A DNA stretch of 25,656 bases, taken from positions 1 through 25,656 of the forward strand of contig JAGDXC010000001.1 in the NCBI GenBank assembly GCA_023269935.1. The letters run 5' to 3'. Position 1 is the first letter of the stretch. The number at the start of each line of letters is the position of its first letter. A model generated the notes under the pieces. The model was not told where the DNA came from, did not search any database, and saw nothing but the letters and a program-made list of their open reading frames with translations. Of the stretch, positions 7,150 through 14,692 are shown one piece after another. This DNA is from Thermocladium sp. (GTDB taxonomy: Archaea > Thermoproteota > Thermoprotei > Thermoproteales > Thermocladiaceae). The position numbers and the translations under genes are program-made.

Positions 7150-8310
7150 ATGTGGAGACCCAGGCTTCATAGTGATACCTATCTGGCAAGCGAAGGCGAA
7201 TTCTCGGTAACGCCCTGGAGCGTTAAAGGCAAAGTAGATTACCTAAGGCTTGCGAAGGAATTCGGCGTTCAATTAATTGGAGAGGAAGAAATGCAGCTCC
7301 TCCAATCCCTCGCCGGGGATATTCATCCACTAATAAGGAGGGGATACTTCTATGCACATAGAGATCTAATTCAAGTGCTGAATAGGCATACATCAGGTGG
7401 AAGATGGGCCCTCTATGCTGGGAGGGGGCCCAGTGGTGATCTCCATATTGGGCACTTAGTTCCATGGATACTGGCTAAATGGTTCGTGGATAAGTTTGGA
7501 GTAGAGTTCTTCTTTGAGTTAACGGATGATGAGAAGTTCCTAGTGAAGGAGGGCTATACATTAGAGGAAACGAATAGATTAGCATATGAGAATGCCCTTG
7601 ACTTGATAGCCCTCGGCTTTGAGCCTCGTAACCTGCACTTAATAATTGACACGGAGGATATATCGCTATTATATGGAATAGCGGTTAGAATAGGGAAACA
7701 TTTGACTCTCTCCACCCTTAAGCATACCTTTGGATTCACTGACTCAACCAACGTGGGCGCAGCATTCTTCCCAACATTGGAAATGGCAATGGCGTTCCTC
7801 CCATCCAGCCTATATGGAGAAGAAGTGCCAGTGCTAATACCGACCGCCATAGATCAAGATCCCTACTTCAGGCTAGGTCGAGATGTGGCACCACTCCTTG
7901 GATACCCAAAACCAGCAACAATTTACAGCAAGTTTCTTCCCGGCTTGACTGGGGAAGATAAGATGAGCGCATCGACGCCTGAATCATCCATATACGTCAC
8001 TGACAACGAGAAAGCGGTAAAGCGAAAAATAATGAACGCATTCACCGGAGGACAAGCAACGGTCGAGGAGCAACGGAGACTTGGCGGTAACCCCGATATT
8101 TGCCCTGTCTATAAGTATCACTTGCTTTTCCAGGAGAGCGATGAGAAGGTCAGGAGCATATATGCAGACTGCAGGGCTGGGCGACTTCTCTGTGGGGAAT
8201 GCAAGCTAATGCTCAATGAAAGACTATCGAGCTTCATGGCTAGTCATAGGGAAGCGAGGGAGAAAGCTAAGGAACGAATACATGAGTATAGAATACAAGT
8301 GAAGCGCTAA
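7150..8310 (+). CDS. trpS: Tryptophanyl-tRNA synthetase
   Basis: Class Ic aminoacyl-tRNA synthetase charging tRNA-Trp, cytosolic, 386 aa. It shows GRGPSGDLHIGH (HIGH at 99-102) and a KMSKS-type KMSAS at 271-275. FFELTDDEKF (about 121-130), PTAIDQDPYFRL (231-242) and the eukaryote/archaea-like TPWSVKGKVDYLRLAKEFG block at 21-39 distinguish it from TyrRS. A C-terminal cluster CGEC (in RLLCGECK) is typical of archaeal TrpRS. The first 18 residues are not conserved, and a TATA-like run lies almost against the ATG, so the real start is slightly uncertain. The stop codon overlaps the pyruvate kinase stop by 4 nt in convergent orientation. Confidence 0.93.
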   Translation: MWRPRLHSDTYLASEGEFSVTPWSVKGKVDYLRLAKEFGVQLIGEEEMQLLQSLAGDIHPLIRRGYFYAHRDLIQVLNRHTSGGRWALYAGRGPSGDLHIGHLVPWILAKWFVDKFGVEFFFELTDDEKFLVKEGYTLEETNRLAYENALDLIALGFEPRNLHLIIDTEDISLLYGIAVRIGKHLTLSTLKHTFGFTDSTNVGAAFFPTLEMAMAFLPSSLYGEEVPVLIPTAIDQDPYFRLGRDVAPLLGYPKPATIYSKFLPGLTGEDKMSASTPESSIYVTDNEKAVKRKIMNAFTGGQATVEEQRRLGGNPDICPVYKYHLLFQESDEKVRSIYADCRAGRLLCGECKLMLNERLSSFMASHREAREKAKERIHEYRIQVKR

Positions 8311-9668
8311 GCTCTTCTAACCTTAATTAGGTGCTCCGCTTCCTTGCCCTGCATGCCATACGTCAACACAACGTTCTCTCCAGGCGTGATTAATCCAAGC
8401 TCCAGGAATCGATTAAATGCCTCTTCCAGCCCCACCTCATAATCTCTTGCCGTCACGATGCTTGACTCAACTCCCCACATCATGCGGAGCTGCCTAGCCA
8501 CATAGGTGCTCGGCGTTGCCGCTAGTATTGGTACTCCAGGCCTAAATCGCGATATCCTAACCGCCGTTAATCCGCTTCTGGTGAATATCACTATCTTGGC
8601 TCCCATATCGCTCGCCAACTTCGCGACTCCCATTGCAAACCTCATTCTATCATCATAAAGAGATAGATCCACCCCAACAATGGCAGTCGAATCCTCATAC
8701 TTCGCCGAGATCCTCTCAAGCCACCTCACGGCCTCAATAGGATACTTGCCTATCGTCGTTTCATCGGTGAGAAGAAGCGCATCCACTCCCTGCGACACGG
8801 CAGTCATCACATCAACGACCTCTGCCCTCGTTGGCACTGGATTCGAGACCATTGAACTCAATAACTGGGTCGCAACCATTACTGGGCGCCCCTGCTTAAG
8901 AGCTTCCCCCACTATTTTCTGTTGAATTATTGGAACCTCCTCTAGCTCAAATGTCATACCTAAATCGCCGCGAGCCACCATTACGTAATCCGCAGCATTA
9001 ACCACTTCCTTCAAGTTATCTATGGCTGCCTTGCTCTCCATCTTGGCTATAACCTTCGCTTCGCTTCCTCTGCTTGATAGAAATGACTTGACCTCCAATA
9101 TATCCTTGGCGCTCCTCACGTGACTTATGCCAATGAACTCGAATCCAGAGTTCACCGCTAATGATAGAGCCTCCTTGTCATGGTCATCCAGTATAGGAAG
9201 GGGATAATCCTTTCCCTTCACGTCTATTGACTTATTGCTCCCAATGACCCCACTGGATTGGGCCGATGCCTTAATTATCTCCCCATTCTTGGATTCAACT
9301 ATTAACTTGAGCCTTCCATCGTTCATTACAAGCACATCCCCTGGCTCCACTACCGTGAAAAACTCCTTTATCGGAACCGGCACAACCCCTTCCCCTACAG
9401 TTTCCTGTCCATACTTGAACGCTATTGTTTCCCCCGCCTTAACAACGATTTCTCCCTGCACAGATCCAGTTCTAACTCCGGGTCCTCTAAGGTCTCCCAG
9501 GATGGGGAGTCCAGCACTTCGTATTAATGATACCCGCTTTCCCCACTCCGTGGGATCCCCATGGGAGAAGTTTATTCGTGCCCCATCTATGTGCTTCGCC
9601 ACTTCCTGGAAAGTCGCTGGATCATCGGTGGCAGGCCCAATTGATGCCATTAACTTAACCCTATGCAT
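8307..9668 (-). CDS. pyk: Pyruvate kinase
   Basis: 453 aa, archaeal-size pyruvate kinase converting PEP and ADP to pyruvate and ATP as the last glycolytic step. Visible signatures: ARINFSHG (30-37; Asn33 and Ser35 bind K+/phosphates), GDLRGPGVRTG, IAKMES (Lys209, catalytic; Glu211, metal), MVARGDLGM (about 230-238), and VATQLLSSM with TRAEVVDVMTAVSQGVDALLLTDET. The C-terminal allosteric domain is short, as in hyperthermophilic crenarchaea. A TATA-like element (TTTTAAACCG on the minus strand, about 9688-9697) lies about 20-30 nt upstream. Together with GAPOR at 15747 it belongs to the modified archaeal Embden-Meyerhof pathway. Confidence 0.95.
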   Translation of the reverse strand: MHRVKLMASIGPATDDPATFQEVAKHIDGARINFSHGDPTEWGKRVSLIRSAGLPILGDLRGPGVRTGSVQGEIVVKAGETIAFKYGQETVGEGVVPVPIKEFFTVVEPGDVLVMNDGRLKLIVESKNGEIIKASAQSSGVIGSNKSIDVKGKDYPLPILDDHDKEALSLAVNSGFEFIGISHVRSAKDILEVKSFLSSRGSEAKVIAKMESKAAIDNLKEVVNAADYVMVARGDLGMTFELEEVPIIQQKIVGEALKQGRPVMVATQLLSSMVSNPVPTRAEVVDVMTAVSQGVDALLLTDETTIGKYPIEAVRWLERISAKYEDSTAIVGVDLSLYDDRMRFAMGVAKLASDMGAKIVIFTRSGLTAVRISRFRPGVPILAATPSTYVARQLRMMWGVESSIVTARDYEVGLEEAFNRFLELGLITPGENVVLTYGMQGKEAEHLIKVRRA

Positions 9669-9773
9669 GGATCCTCAATCATGTCTCGGTTTAAAACGTA
9701 TTCCTCAACGGTTGTTCACAGACAAATAGCTGAGCCGCAATAAATTTAATCAATTAATTAAATAAAGGGATGC

Positions 9774-10553
9774 ATGGCAATTAAGTCATTATTTGTATCC
9801 CATGGTTCCCCCACAATACTGATCGAGGATAATCCATGGAAGAAGCTCCTCTCGAACCTCGGGAAAAGATTAAGCGAAGAAGAAAAGCCGGAGGCGGTTG
9901 TAGTCATTAGCCCCCACTTCACGTCATGGAACGGCGAATTCCTAATTGAGATCCAGGATCCACTCCCATGCATACAGGATTATTATGGATTCCCTCAGGA
10001 ACTCTATTCCTACTGTTATTCGACCCATAATGATGTAGACCTTGCGACCTCAATAATTAAGGCAGCCAAGTCTAGGGGCTTGAGGGCTAGAGCACATGAG
10101 AAATGGGGGCTTGATCATGGAGCTTGGATACCTCTTCTATACATGTTTCCCAATGGAATTAAGGCCGTGCCCATCTCTATAACTGAGGCAAGCCCAGAGA
10201 CTCATCTCGAAATGGGTAAGGCAATTGCGGATGCATCACGGGGGAGACGCATTTTAGTCATTGGTACGGGATCGCCCACTCATAGGCTTGACTTAATGTA
10301 TTTGGGCGCAAGGAAGATCAGCAACAAGTTTGACTATACTTTGGCAAACGTACTAGAAAAAGGAGATCTAGAGGCATTGCTTCAACTGAGGAGCACGAGG
10401 GAGTGGATCGAAGCGCAGCCGGAGGGATTACTGCGTCCCCTTTATATTGCAATTGGCGCGGCGGGGACCCCAAAGGCCAAGGTATTTGTGATGGACTCGC
10501 CGTGGCCTGGCGTCTCAATGTTTGCCGCCGAGTTCTTGGATTCCTCAGCATGA
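9774..10553 (+). CDS. LigB/DODA-type extradiol ring-cleavage dioxygenase family protein
   Basis: 259 aa, close to the length of the DODA/YgiD family. The expected histidines are in place: SHGSPT (His10), ISPHF (His48), LDHGAW (His115) and TGSPTHRL (His170), which in the characterised members ligand a metal ion and act as acid/base. PLPCIQDYYGFP (about 63-74) is the usual DPPIYDFYGFP-like stretch. Plant members open DOPA, while the roles of prokaryotic members are mostly unknown, so the substrate is left open. A TATA-like box (9739-9748) lies 26-35 nt before the ATG and an AAAGGGA run just before it. It is a single gene. Confidence 0.85.
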   Translation: MAIKSLFVSHGSPTILIEDNPWKKLLSNLGKRLSEEEKPEAVVVISPHFTSWNGEFLIEIQDPLPCIQDYYGFPQELYSYCYSTHNDVDLATSIIKAAKSRGLRARAHEKWGLDHGAWIPLLYMFPNGIKAVPISITEASPETHLEMGKAIADASRGRRILVIGTGSPTHRLDLMYLGARKISNKFDYTLANVLEKGDLEALLQLRSTREWIEAQPEGLLRPLYIAIGAAGTPKAKVFVMDSPWPGVSMFAAEFLDSSA

Positions 10554-10631
10554 TCTTCTCCCCATCCTAATAGATGGTGCCTTTAATGGAAAGGATGAAA
10601 CTTTATATAGCGAGACTTAACGTGAGTCTGC

Positions 10632-11429
10632 ATGGCCATCACTCAATTCAATAGGGAGAGTTGGCGGCGGGTTGAGAGAATGGTGGAGATAAGCGATGTT
10701 GTGATGGAGGTACTGGACGCGAGGGATCCGGAGGCCACGAGGAGTCCTAGAGCTGAGGCAATGGTTAGGGAGAAGGGGAAGAGCCTACTTATTGTGCTTA
10801 ATAAAGCGGATTTGGTGCCTATGAGCGTATTACTAAGGTGGAAGAGGGCGTTGGAGAAGGATGCGCCAACCATATTCATAAGCGCCAAGTATAGGCTAGG
10901 CACCAAGATGCTGACCAAAACAATTAAGAGCGTGGCTACCCGGATTCCAGTAACCGTCCTAGTCATGGGTTACCCAAATGTAGGTAAATCCACAATAATA
11001 AATTACCTAAGCGGCAAGTACGCGGCACCAACTAGCCCTGTCCCAGGCTGGACCAGGGGAGAGAAGATAATTAAGGCAAGGCCCTGGTTAACCGTAATTG
11101 ATTCGCCCGGCATAATTCCACTAGAGAGCGGGGATCCGGGGATGCGGATAGTAAGGGGGGAGGACTCGCCCAGCGATGCGGAGGATCCGGTGAGGAGCGC
11201 GATATCATTGATCAAGAGAATGCGGGATTTAGGCTCGACGGCTTTAGTGGATAGGTATGGAGTTGATGCGGAGGATCCTATGGAGATAATAGAGGCGGTG
11301 GCACGTCGACGTGGTTTTCTCCTTAGGGGTGGTAGGCTTAATATTGATGAAGCGGCGAGAGCAATATTGAGGGATTGGATTGAGGGAAAACTAACTTATT
11401 ATACTCTGCCCCGGGGGGACTCGACGTGA
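10632..11429 (+). CDS. Circularly permuted GTPase (YlqF/YawG-type), ribosome-assembly family
   Basis: 265 aa. The GTPase motifs appear in permuted order: NKAD (G4, 57-60) and SAK (G5, 84-86) come before GYPNVGKST (G1, 113-121), PGWTRG (G2, Thr141) and DSPG (G3, 157-160). This is diagnostic of the cpGTPase group (RbgA/YlqF, Lsg1, Nog2), whose members act in late large-subunit assembly. The archaeal homologues are presumed to do the same; this is inference. The N-terminus has EISDVVMEVLDARDPEATRS, the usual family opening. A CTTTATATAG TATA box (10601-10610) lies 22-31 nt upstream. The stop overlaps the GTG start of the next gene by 4 nt, indicating an operon. Confidence 0.9.
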   Translation: MAITQFNRESWRRVERMVEISDVVMEVLDARDPEATRSPRAEAMVREKGKSLLIVLNKADLVPMSVLLRWKRALEKDAPTIFISAKYRLGTKMLTKTIKSVATRIPVTVLVMGYPNVGKSTIINYLSGKYAAPTSPVPGWTRGEKIIKARPWLTVIDSPGIIPLESGDPGMRIVRGEDSPSDAEDPVRSAISLIKRMRDLGSTALVDRYGVDAEDPMEIIEAVARRRGFLLRGGRLNIDEAARAILRDWIEGKLTYYTLPRGDST

Positions 11430-12223
11430 GGAATCCATTGATTGAGGTAGATCCGCTGGCCTATTATGATAGGGTGGCGCCGCTCATAATCAGGTTCACC
11501 GCTGGAAGGAGATCCACGGCAATTAAGGGTAATCACAAGACAAGTAGGGGGGAGGGAGCTCAATTAAATGATGTGGGGGATGTTATGTCGGTTGTGGAGA
11601 GAGGATTTATTGATATAATGACGTCGGTCTCTAGGGATGGATTAATAGATGTAGTTGTTTTCGACGTGAAGGGAACGGGGAGCCTTTGGCTTAATGAGGA
11701 TGGTGCTACGGTATTTTACTTGGCAATACAGGCAATAAAACAGACCCTGGCCTTCTTAGGCATCGAGTCAACCTTAACCTTCTTTGATGGTATGAATGGG
11801 TTTAAGGTGATGACGCTCCTATCCAAGGGAGTAGATAAGCGGGTGGCCGGCACAATAGTGGGCGTGACTTGGGAGGCATTCACTAGAACTGCCAAACGAT
11901 TCAAAGTACTTAGAAATAACTTAGATGAAATAATGATAGGCGGCAACACGATGCTTAAGGTAGGCATGTTCAGGGTTCCACTATCGCTTCACTGGTCCAC
12001 TAAATTAGCTGCAGTCCCAGTAGTGGATTGCCCGAAGAATTTCTCCACAATTAAAGCGATTCCGCAACGCATCATAGATGACCTACCCAACTACGTTAAA
12101 GCTATTGAGGAACTAAGGATAAACGAGACGGAATTAAATGACCTAAGCAAAATGGATAAGTTGCAACTAATATATAGCCTAAAGGCACGACTATCATCAA
12201 ACCTAAGCACTAATTGCTCATAG
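11426..12223 (+). CDS. Degenerate archaeo-eukaryotic primase (PriS)-like protein
   Basis: 265 aa, GTG start overlapping the cpGTPase stop (GTGA). It reads like the AEP primase fold: a strand DVVVFDVKG (75-83) at the position of motif I, with the second acid replaced by Lys82; TFFDGMNGFKVM (118-129) resembling the SG-x-RGFH motif II, with Lys127 where His is normal; LDEI (166-169) before FRVPLSLHWSTKL (182-194), which matches the archaeal PriS RLPGSLHGKTGL motif III. The pattern suggests an enzymatically inactive or altered paralogue of the primase small subunit. Established: AEP enzymes synthesise primers. Inferred: this protein has lost that activity and serves a structural or nucleotide-sensing role. 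The C-terminal 50 residues are helical. The genuine PriS is not in the window. Confidence 0.45.
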   Translation: MRNPLIEVDPLAYYDRVAPLIIRFTAGRRSTAIKGNHKTSRGEGAQLNDVGDVMSVVERGFIDIMTSVSRDGLIDVVVFDVKGTGSLWLNEDGATVFYLAIQAIKQTLAFLGIESTLTFFDGMNGFKVMTLLSKGVDKRVAGTIVGVTWEAFTRTAKRFKVLRNNLDEIMIGGNTMLKVGMFRVPLSLHWSTKLAAVPVVDCPKNFSTIKAIPQRIIDDLPNYVKAIEELRINETELNDLSKMDKLQLIYSLKARLSSNLSTNCS

Positions 12224-12342
12224 GATTAATTTTTATGATTCCCCACGTTATGGATGCGCATTATCATGTAGCCTCTTCATATCTGTGGAGGAAGGCATCC
12301 ATTCAATTGATTCATGGTGAGTTTTATTGTTACTAAAGAATT

Positions 12343-12392
12343 TCAGGACTTAAAGGAGTCGTCACTTTATCCGAGAGGTGAAGCCTCATCAT
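12343..12392 (-). ncRNA. C/D-box methylation-guide sRNA (sRNA 1)
   Basis: On the minus strand the elements read: box C ATGATGA (12386-12392), 12-nt guide GGCTTCACCTCT, D' CGGA, 4-nt spacer, C' GTGACGA (12359-12365), 12-nt guide CTCCTTTAAGTC, box D CTGA (12343-12346). The 12-nt guides and 4-nt D'-C' spacer are the canonical archaeal layout. A TATA-like CTTAATAAAA (plus 12414-12423) lies 22-31 nt upstream of box C, allowing independent transcription. The D guide matches, over ten consecutive bases, ACTTAAAGGA, the universally conserved 16S rRNA stretch around E. coli position 910; the fifth-base rule predicts methylation at the position equivalent to 912. The D' target is not assigned. The flanking terminal stem is weak. 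The mature ends are probably a few nt outside these coordinates. Confidence 0.75.
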
Positions 12393-12413
12393 CATATGAA
12401 GAGGATATCAACG

Positions 12414-12423
12414 TTTTATTAAG
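12414..12423 (-). promoter_or_regulatory. TATA-like promoter of sRNA 1
   Basis: CTTAATAAAA on the minus strand, 22-31 nt upstream of box C, immediately after the stop codon of the DUF2067-like gene. The rest of 12224-12342 shows no gene. Confidence 0.5.
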
Positions 12424-12433
12424 TTTTTCTATC

Positions 12434-13051
12434 CTAATTAGACTTAGGCTTAAGCCGCGTTATTGAATTAATGTATTCCTCAAATGATGTTGATGCGGTT
12501 ACTGTTGTTGATTCTCCATTTCTATATTCCCTAAGCACTCCCATTGATGAGAGGACCTCCATGGTTTTAGCTATATCCAGGCTATTTAGGTATGAGTGGA
12601 CTGCGATTATTTTCTTCGCGTTCTGAGTTATGCTTAGGTTAGCCATCGAGGCATAGATTGATGCAACTGAGCGAATCACATTTATTACTTCATCAAGAGA
12701 TGCTTGAGTCCTGAGCTTGAGCCCACTTAACTCAGAGTAGTATCCCTCCTCATTAAGTATTGCAGTAACTACATCAAACGGAACGGAGTGGGTGGGTTGA
12801 GCCATCGAGATCAGGACGGAAAGATCCATGGAACCACCATGCCTAGCCCTAAATACTCCATATATCTTCAACGCCTCGGCAAGCATTATATCGCTTGACT
12901 CCTTATCTCCCCTAATGCGTAACTCAACAGTATTAGCTCTAACGCTTATTATTAGCTCTCCCATTTTTATCCTACGCGTTAATAGATCCACGAAGTCCAC
13001 AGCCTCTCTCGCATTTCTAAACTTCAAAACAAGACGCCTATTACCGCTCAT
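12434..13051 (-). CDS. DUF2067-like archaeal protein
   Basis: 205 aa, function unknown. It has an N-terminal basic strand pattern (RLVLKFRNAREAVDFVDLLTRRI), a central SDIMLAEALKIYGVFRARHGG helix, and a helical C-terminal half with EEGYYSELSGLKLRT and an ASIYASMAN segment. The length, order and position downstream of exosome Csl4 fit the crenarchaeal DUF2067 family as I remember it; this is recognition by pattern, not by search. It starts 9 nt after the Csl4 stop, so the two form one operon, suggesting an RNA-related role. The N-terminal part has the alternating pattern of a small alpha/beta RNA-binding-like domain, which is inference. Confidence 0.55.
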   Translation of the reverse strand: MSGNRRLVLKFRNAREAVDFVDLLTRRIKMGELIISVRANTVELRIRGDKESSDIMLAEALKIYGVFRARHGGSMDLSVLISMAQPTHSVPFDVVTAILNEEGYYSELSGLKLRTQASLDEVINVIRSVASIYASMANLSITQNAKKIIAVHSYLNSLDIAKTMEVLSSMGVLREYRNGESTTVTASTSFEEYINSITRLKPKSN

Positions 13052-13060
13052 TAGTACCCT

Positions 13061-13597
13061 CTACTCCAGGGCTACTTTCTTTCGAACGCTGACGCCGCAA
13101 TTGGGACAGTAGGCTCTAGTGCCTTTAAACCTTAATATTGCACGGCAATGAGGACAACGAGCCTCAACTACCCCAAGCCCCAGCCCTCTAATGCTTAAGT
13201 GATAAGGTGGACCACGCGAAATAACCCTTGCCTTAATGAAGTCACCTATCCCCACTGCATCATATACAGTATTTAACCTATTATCTCCTGCATGAACTAT
13301 GTATATGAAGCCGGTGGCGTTTATCCTATTTATCTTGCCTTTATCAAGCACCGCCACTATCCTCACTACAGCAACCTTATCCGTGGATGACACAACCCTA
13401 CCGTAAACTATTGAGCCTTGCTGGAGAAGTTTCAGTTTTACTGGATTAACTTTAACCTCATGAGCCTTTAAGTCGTAATTGGGTATGCCGATTACAGTGG
13501 AGACTATGGCGCCATTACCATCCAGATCGGTGAAATCGCCGGGAACATACTCCTCCTCAACGCCTAACTCTTCGCCTGGAACCGAAATCATAGTCAT
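13061..13597 (-). CDS. csl4: Exosome complex RNA-binding subunit Csl4
   Basis: 178 aa. It has the expected three parts: an N-terminal beta domain (residues about 1-58, starting VPGEELGVEEEYVPG), an S1-like OB fold (about 60-140, with GSIVYGRVVS and GIGDFIKARVIS), and a C-terminal zinc ribbon with Cys148, Cys151, Cys164 and Cys167 (CPHC and CPNC). Csl4 is one of the two S1/KH caps on the archaeal exosome that recruit RNA to the RNase PH ring. Two in-frame ATGs (13597 and 13591) are possible; a TATA-like GTTTTTAACA (plus about 13625-13634) precedes both. It leads an operon with the DUF2067-like gene. Confidence 0.93.
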   Translation of the reverse strand: MTMISVPGEELGVEEEYVPGDFTDLDGNGAIVSTVIGIPNYDLKAHEVKVNPVKLKLLQQGSIVYGRVVSSTDKVAVVRIVAVLDKGKINRINATGFIYIVHAGDNRLNTVYDAVGIGDFIKARVISRGPPYHLSIRGLGLGVVEARCPHCRAILRFKGTRAYCPNCGVSVRKKVALE

Positions 13598-13720
13598 AAA
13601 CTCTCAAAAACCAAGTAAATACCCTGTTAAAAACCCTTCCCTTGCAAAGAATCAGCTCAAATGCGAGGCACCGAGACGGAGCGATGCATCTTCATTAAAT
13701 TCTCTAGGACATAGATCTAA

Positions 13721-14152
13721 TTATCCCTTTAATATGGTTAAGGCTTTATCCGCGTGCTCCTTGGCGTCTCTAAGTCCCTTTAGTATCTCAATTATCTTTC
13801 CTGACTCATCTATCACAAACGTGACACGCTGAGCTGTGGAGCCTCTTAGTACGCCGTAAGTCTTGGAAATCGATTTATCAGCATCTGAGACGAGGGGGAA
13901 TTTGGCGCCATACTTTTGCGCAAACTTTAGCTGTGTATCAATGCTATCAACACTAACGCCAATAATCTCTGCATTAATTCTCTTGAACTCATCATATAGC
14001 TCCACGAATCTCTTTAATTCACTTGTGCAGCCGCTCGTGAATGATTTAGGATAGAAATAAAGAACCACACGTCGCCCCCTGAAGTCTGATAGCTTTATTT
14101 TCCCAAGGGTGGACTCAGCCTCGAAGTCCGGTGCGATTGCTCCCTTCTCCAT
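13721..14152 (-). CDS. bcp: Peroxiredoxin, BCP/PrxQ type
   Basis: 143 aa from the ATG at 14152; a TTG two codons upstream is less likely. The thioredoxin fold has FYPKSFTSGCTSELKRF, with the peroxidatic Cys at residue 42 and the P-x-x-x-T/S-x-x-C environment of peroxiredoxins. The PrxQ-type resolving Cys five residues later is replaced (SELKR), so this looks like a 1-Cys version or one using another partner. IGVSVDS, FPLVSDADK and the RVTFVID segment are typical. It reduces hydrogen peroxide and alkyl hydroperoxides in the cytosol. It is a single gene, separated by about 120 nt from Csl4. 13598-13720 shows nothing beyond the Csl4 promoter. Confidence 0.92.
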   Translation of the reverse strand: MEKGAIAPDFEAESTLGKIKLSDFRGRRVVLYFYPKSFTSGCTSELKRFVELYDEFKRINAEIIGVSVDSIDTQLKFAQKYGAKFPLVSDADKSISKTYGVLRGSTAQRVTFVIDESGKIIEILKGLRDAKEHADKALTILKG

Positions 14153-14280
14153 AACCAAAGAATGAAACTAAGCAAGAAAAACACTGCGCCTATGTTAATG
14201 TGGAAACACACCGCTGCGGTGATTTTAGAACTGAATCAAATGCGTGTCCACTTAATGGTAACGCTTAATGAGTGAATTAC

Positions 14281-14400
14281 CTGTCCTTACGGGGCATCTC
14301 CACCTAGCGGCGGGGATTTCCTGCCTCCTCCAGGAAACTTGCTATACCCCCTCACGGAAGGGGACTCCCGCCCCCCTTAACCCCAAGAAGTTAAAAATTA
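14281..14400. repeat. GC-rich hairpin cluster, possible transposon-end or RNA-element remnant
   Basis: In the 360-nt gap between the peroxiredoxin and the micro-ORF, two hairpins follow each other: TTTCCTG (14317-14323) with CAGGAAA (14331-14337), and CCCCT (14348-14352) with AGGGG (14359-14363), then a C-rich ACTCCCGCCCCCCTTAACC run and a GTTAAAAA tail. The CTTAACCCC...AAGTTAAAAA end recurs at about 143-171. Such tandem hairpins with CCCGCC runs resemble right ends of IS200/IS605 elements or the reRNA region of tnpB, but no tnpB is present. The rest of the gap (14153-14280, 14401-14512) shows no gene; a CACCG-ctg-CGGTG hairpin lies near 14210-14222. Confidence 0.35.
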
Positions 14401-14512
14401 CGAGAACCAAGGCCAAGTTAATCTTCTTCTCTAAAGGACAAGCTTTACACCACCTTAACTCTCTTCTCCTATAATTCGTCGACTCGTGTTAGGAGTGAAC
14501 CGAAAATAAGCC

Positions 14513-14692
14513 TTACCGTATTATTGTTATCTCGGCGCCTTCATCAAGCTCTATATAGTCATCAAGTAGATATGTCCCCCACTGAGTTCTGCGTCCCCTT
14601 GTTGATGAACCTCCACAAGTGATAGATATTAGGCAAGCAGCCGGATCCGGCTCCACAATTACTTCGAGTGGCTTTACTTTTCTGGCCTTCAC
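14513..14692 (-). CDS. 59-aa micro-protein translationally coupled to rpoL
   Basis: A GTG begins inside the rpoL stop codon (TAGTG, 1-nt overlap) and opens a 59-codon frame ending at the TAA at 14513. The protein starts VKARKVKPLEVIVEP, has a central block ACLISITCGGSSTRGRRT (two cysteines, Gly/Ser/Arg-rich), and ends with QWGTYLLDDYIELDEG and a short hydrophobic strand. The alternating pattern suggests a small beta-rich protein, perhaps nucleic-acid binding given the basic Gly-rich block. I do not know a family. The tight coupling and sustained coding-like composition make it a likely real gene; an accidental frame cannot be excluded without homologues. Confidence 0.6.
   Translation of the reverse strand: MKARKVKPLEVIVEPDPAACLISITCGGSSTRGRRTQWGTYLLDDYIELDEGAEITIIR

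Noticed and set aside
13630..13695. Possible C/D-box sRNA on the minus strand (ATGAAGA ... CTGA)
   Set aside because: Box C deviates and no acceptable C'/D' pair is present at the right spacing.
14268..14474. 68-codon plus-strand ORF across the hairpin cluster
   Set aside because: It runs through inverted repeats and C-rich runs, shows no protein-like pattern and has no promoter; it is probably an accident of base composition.
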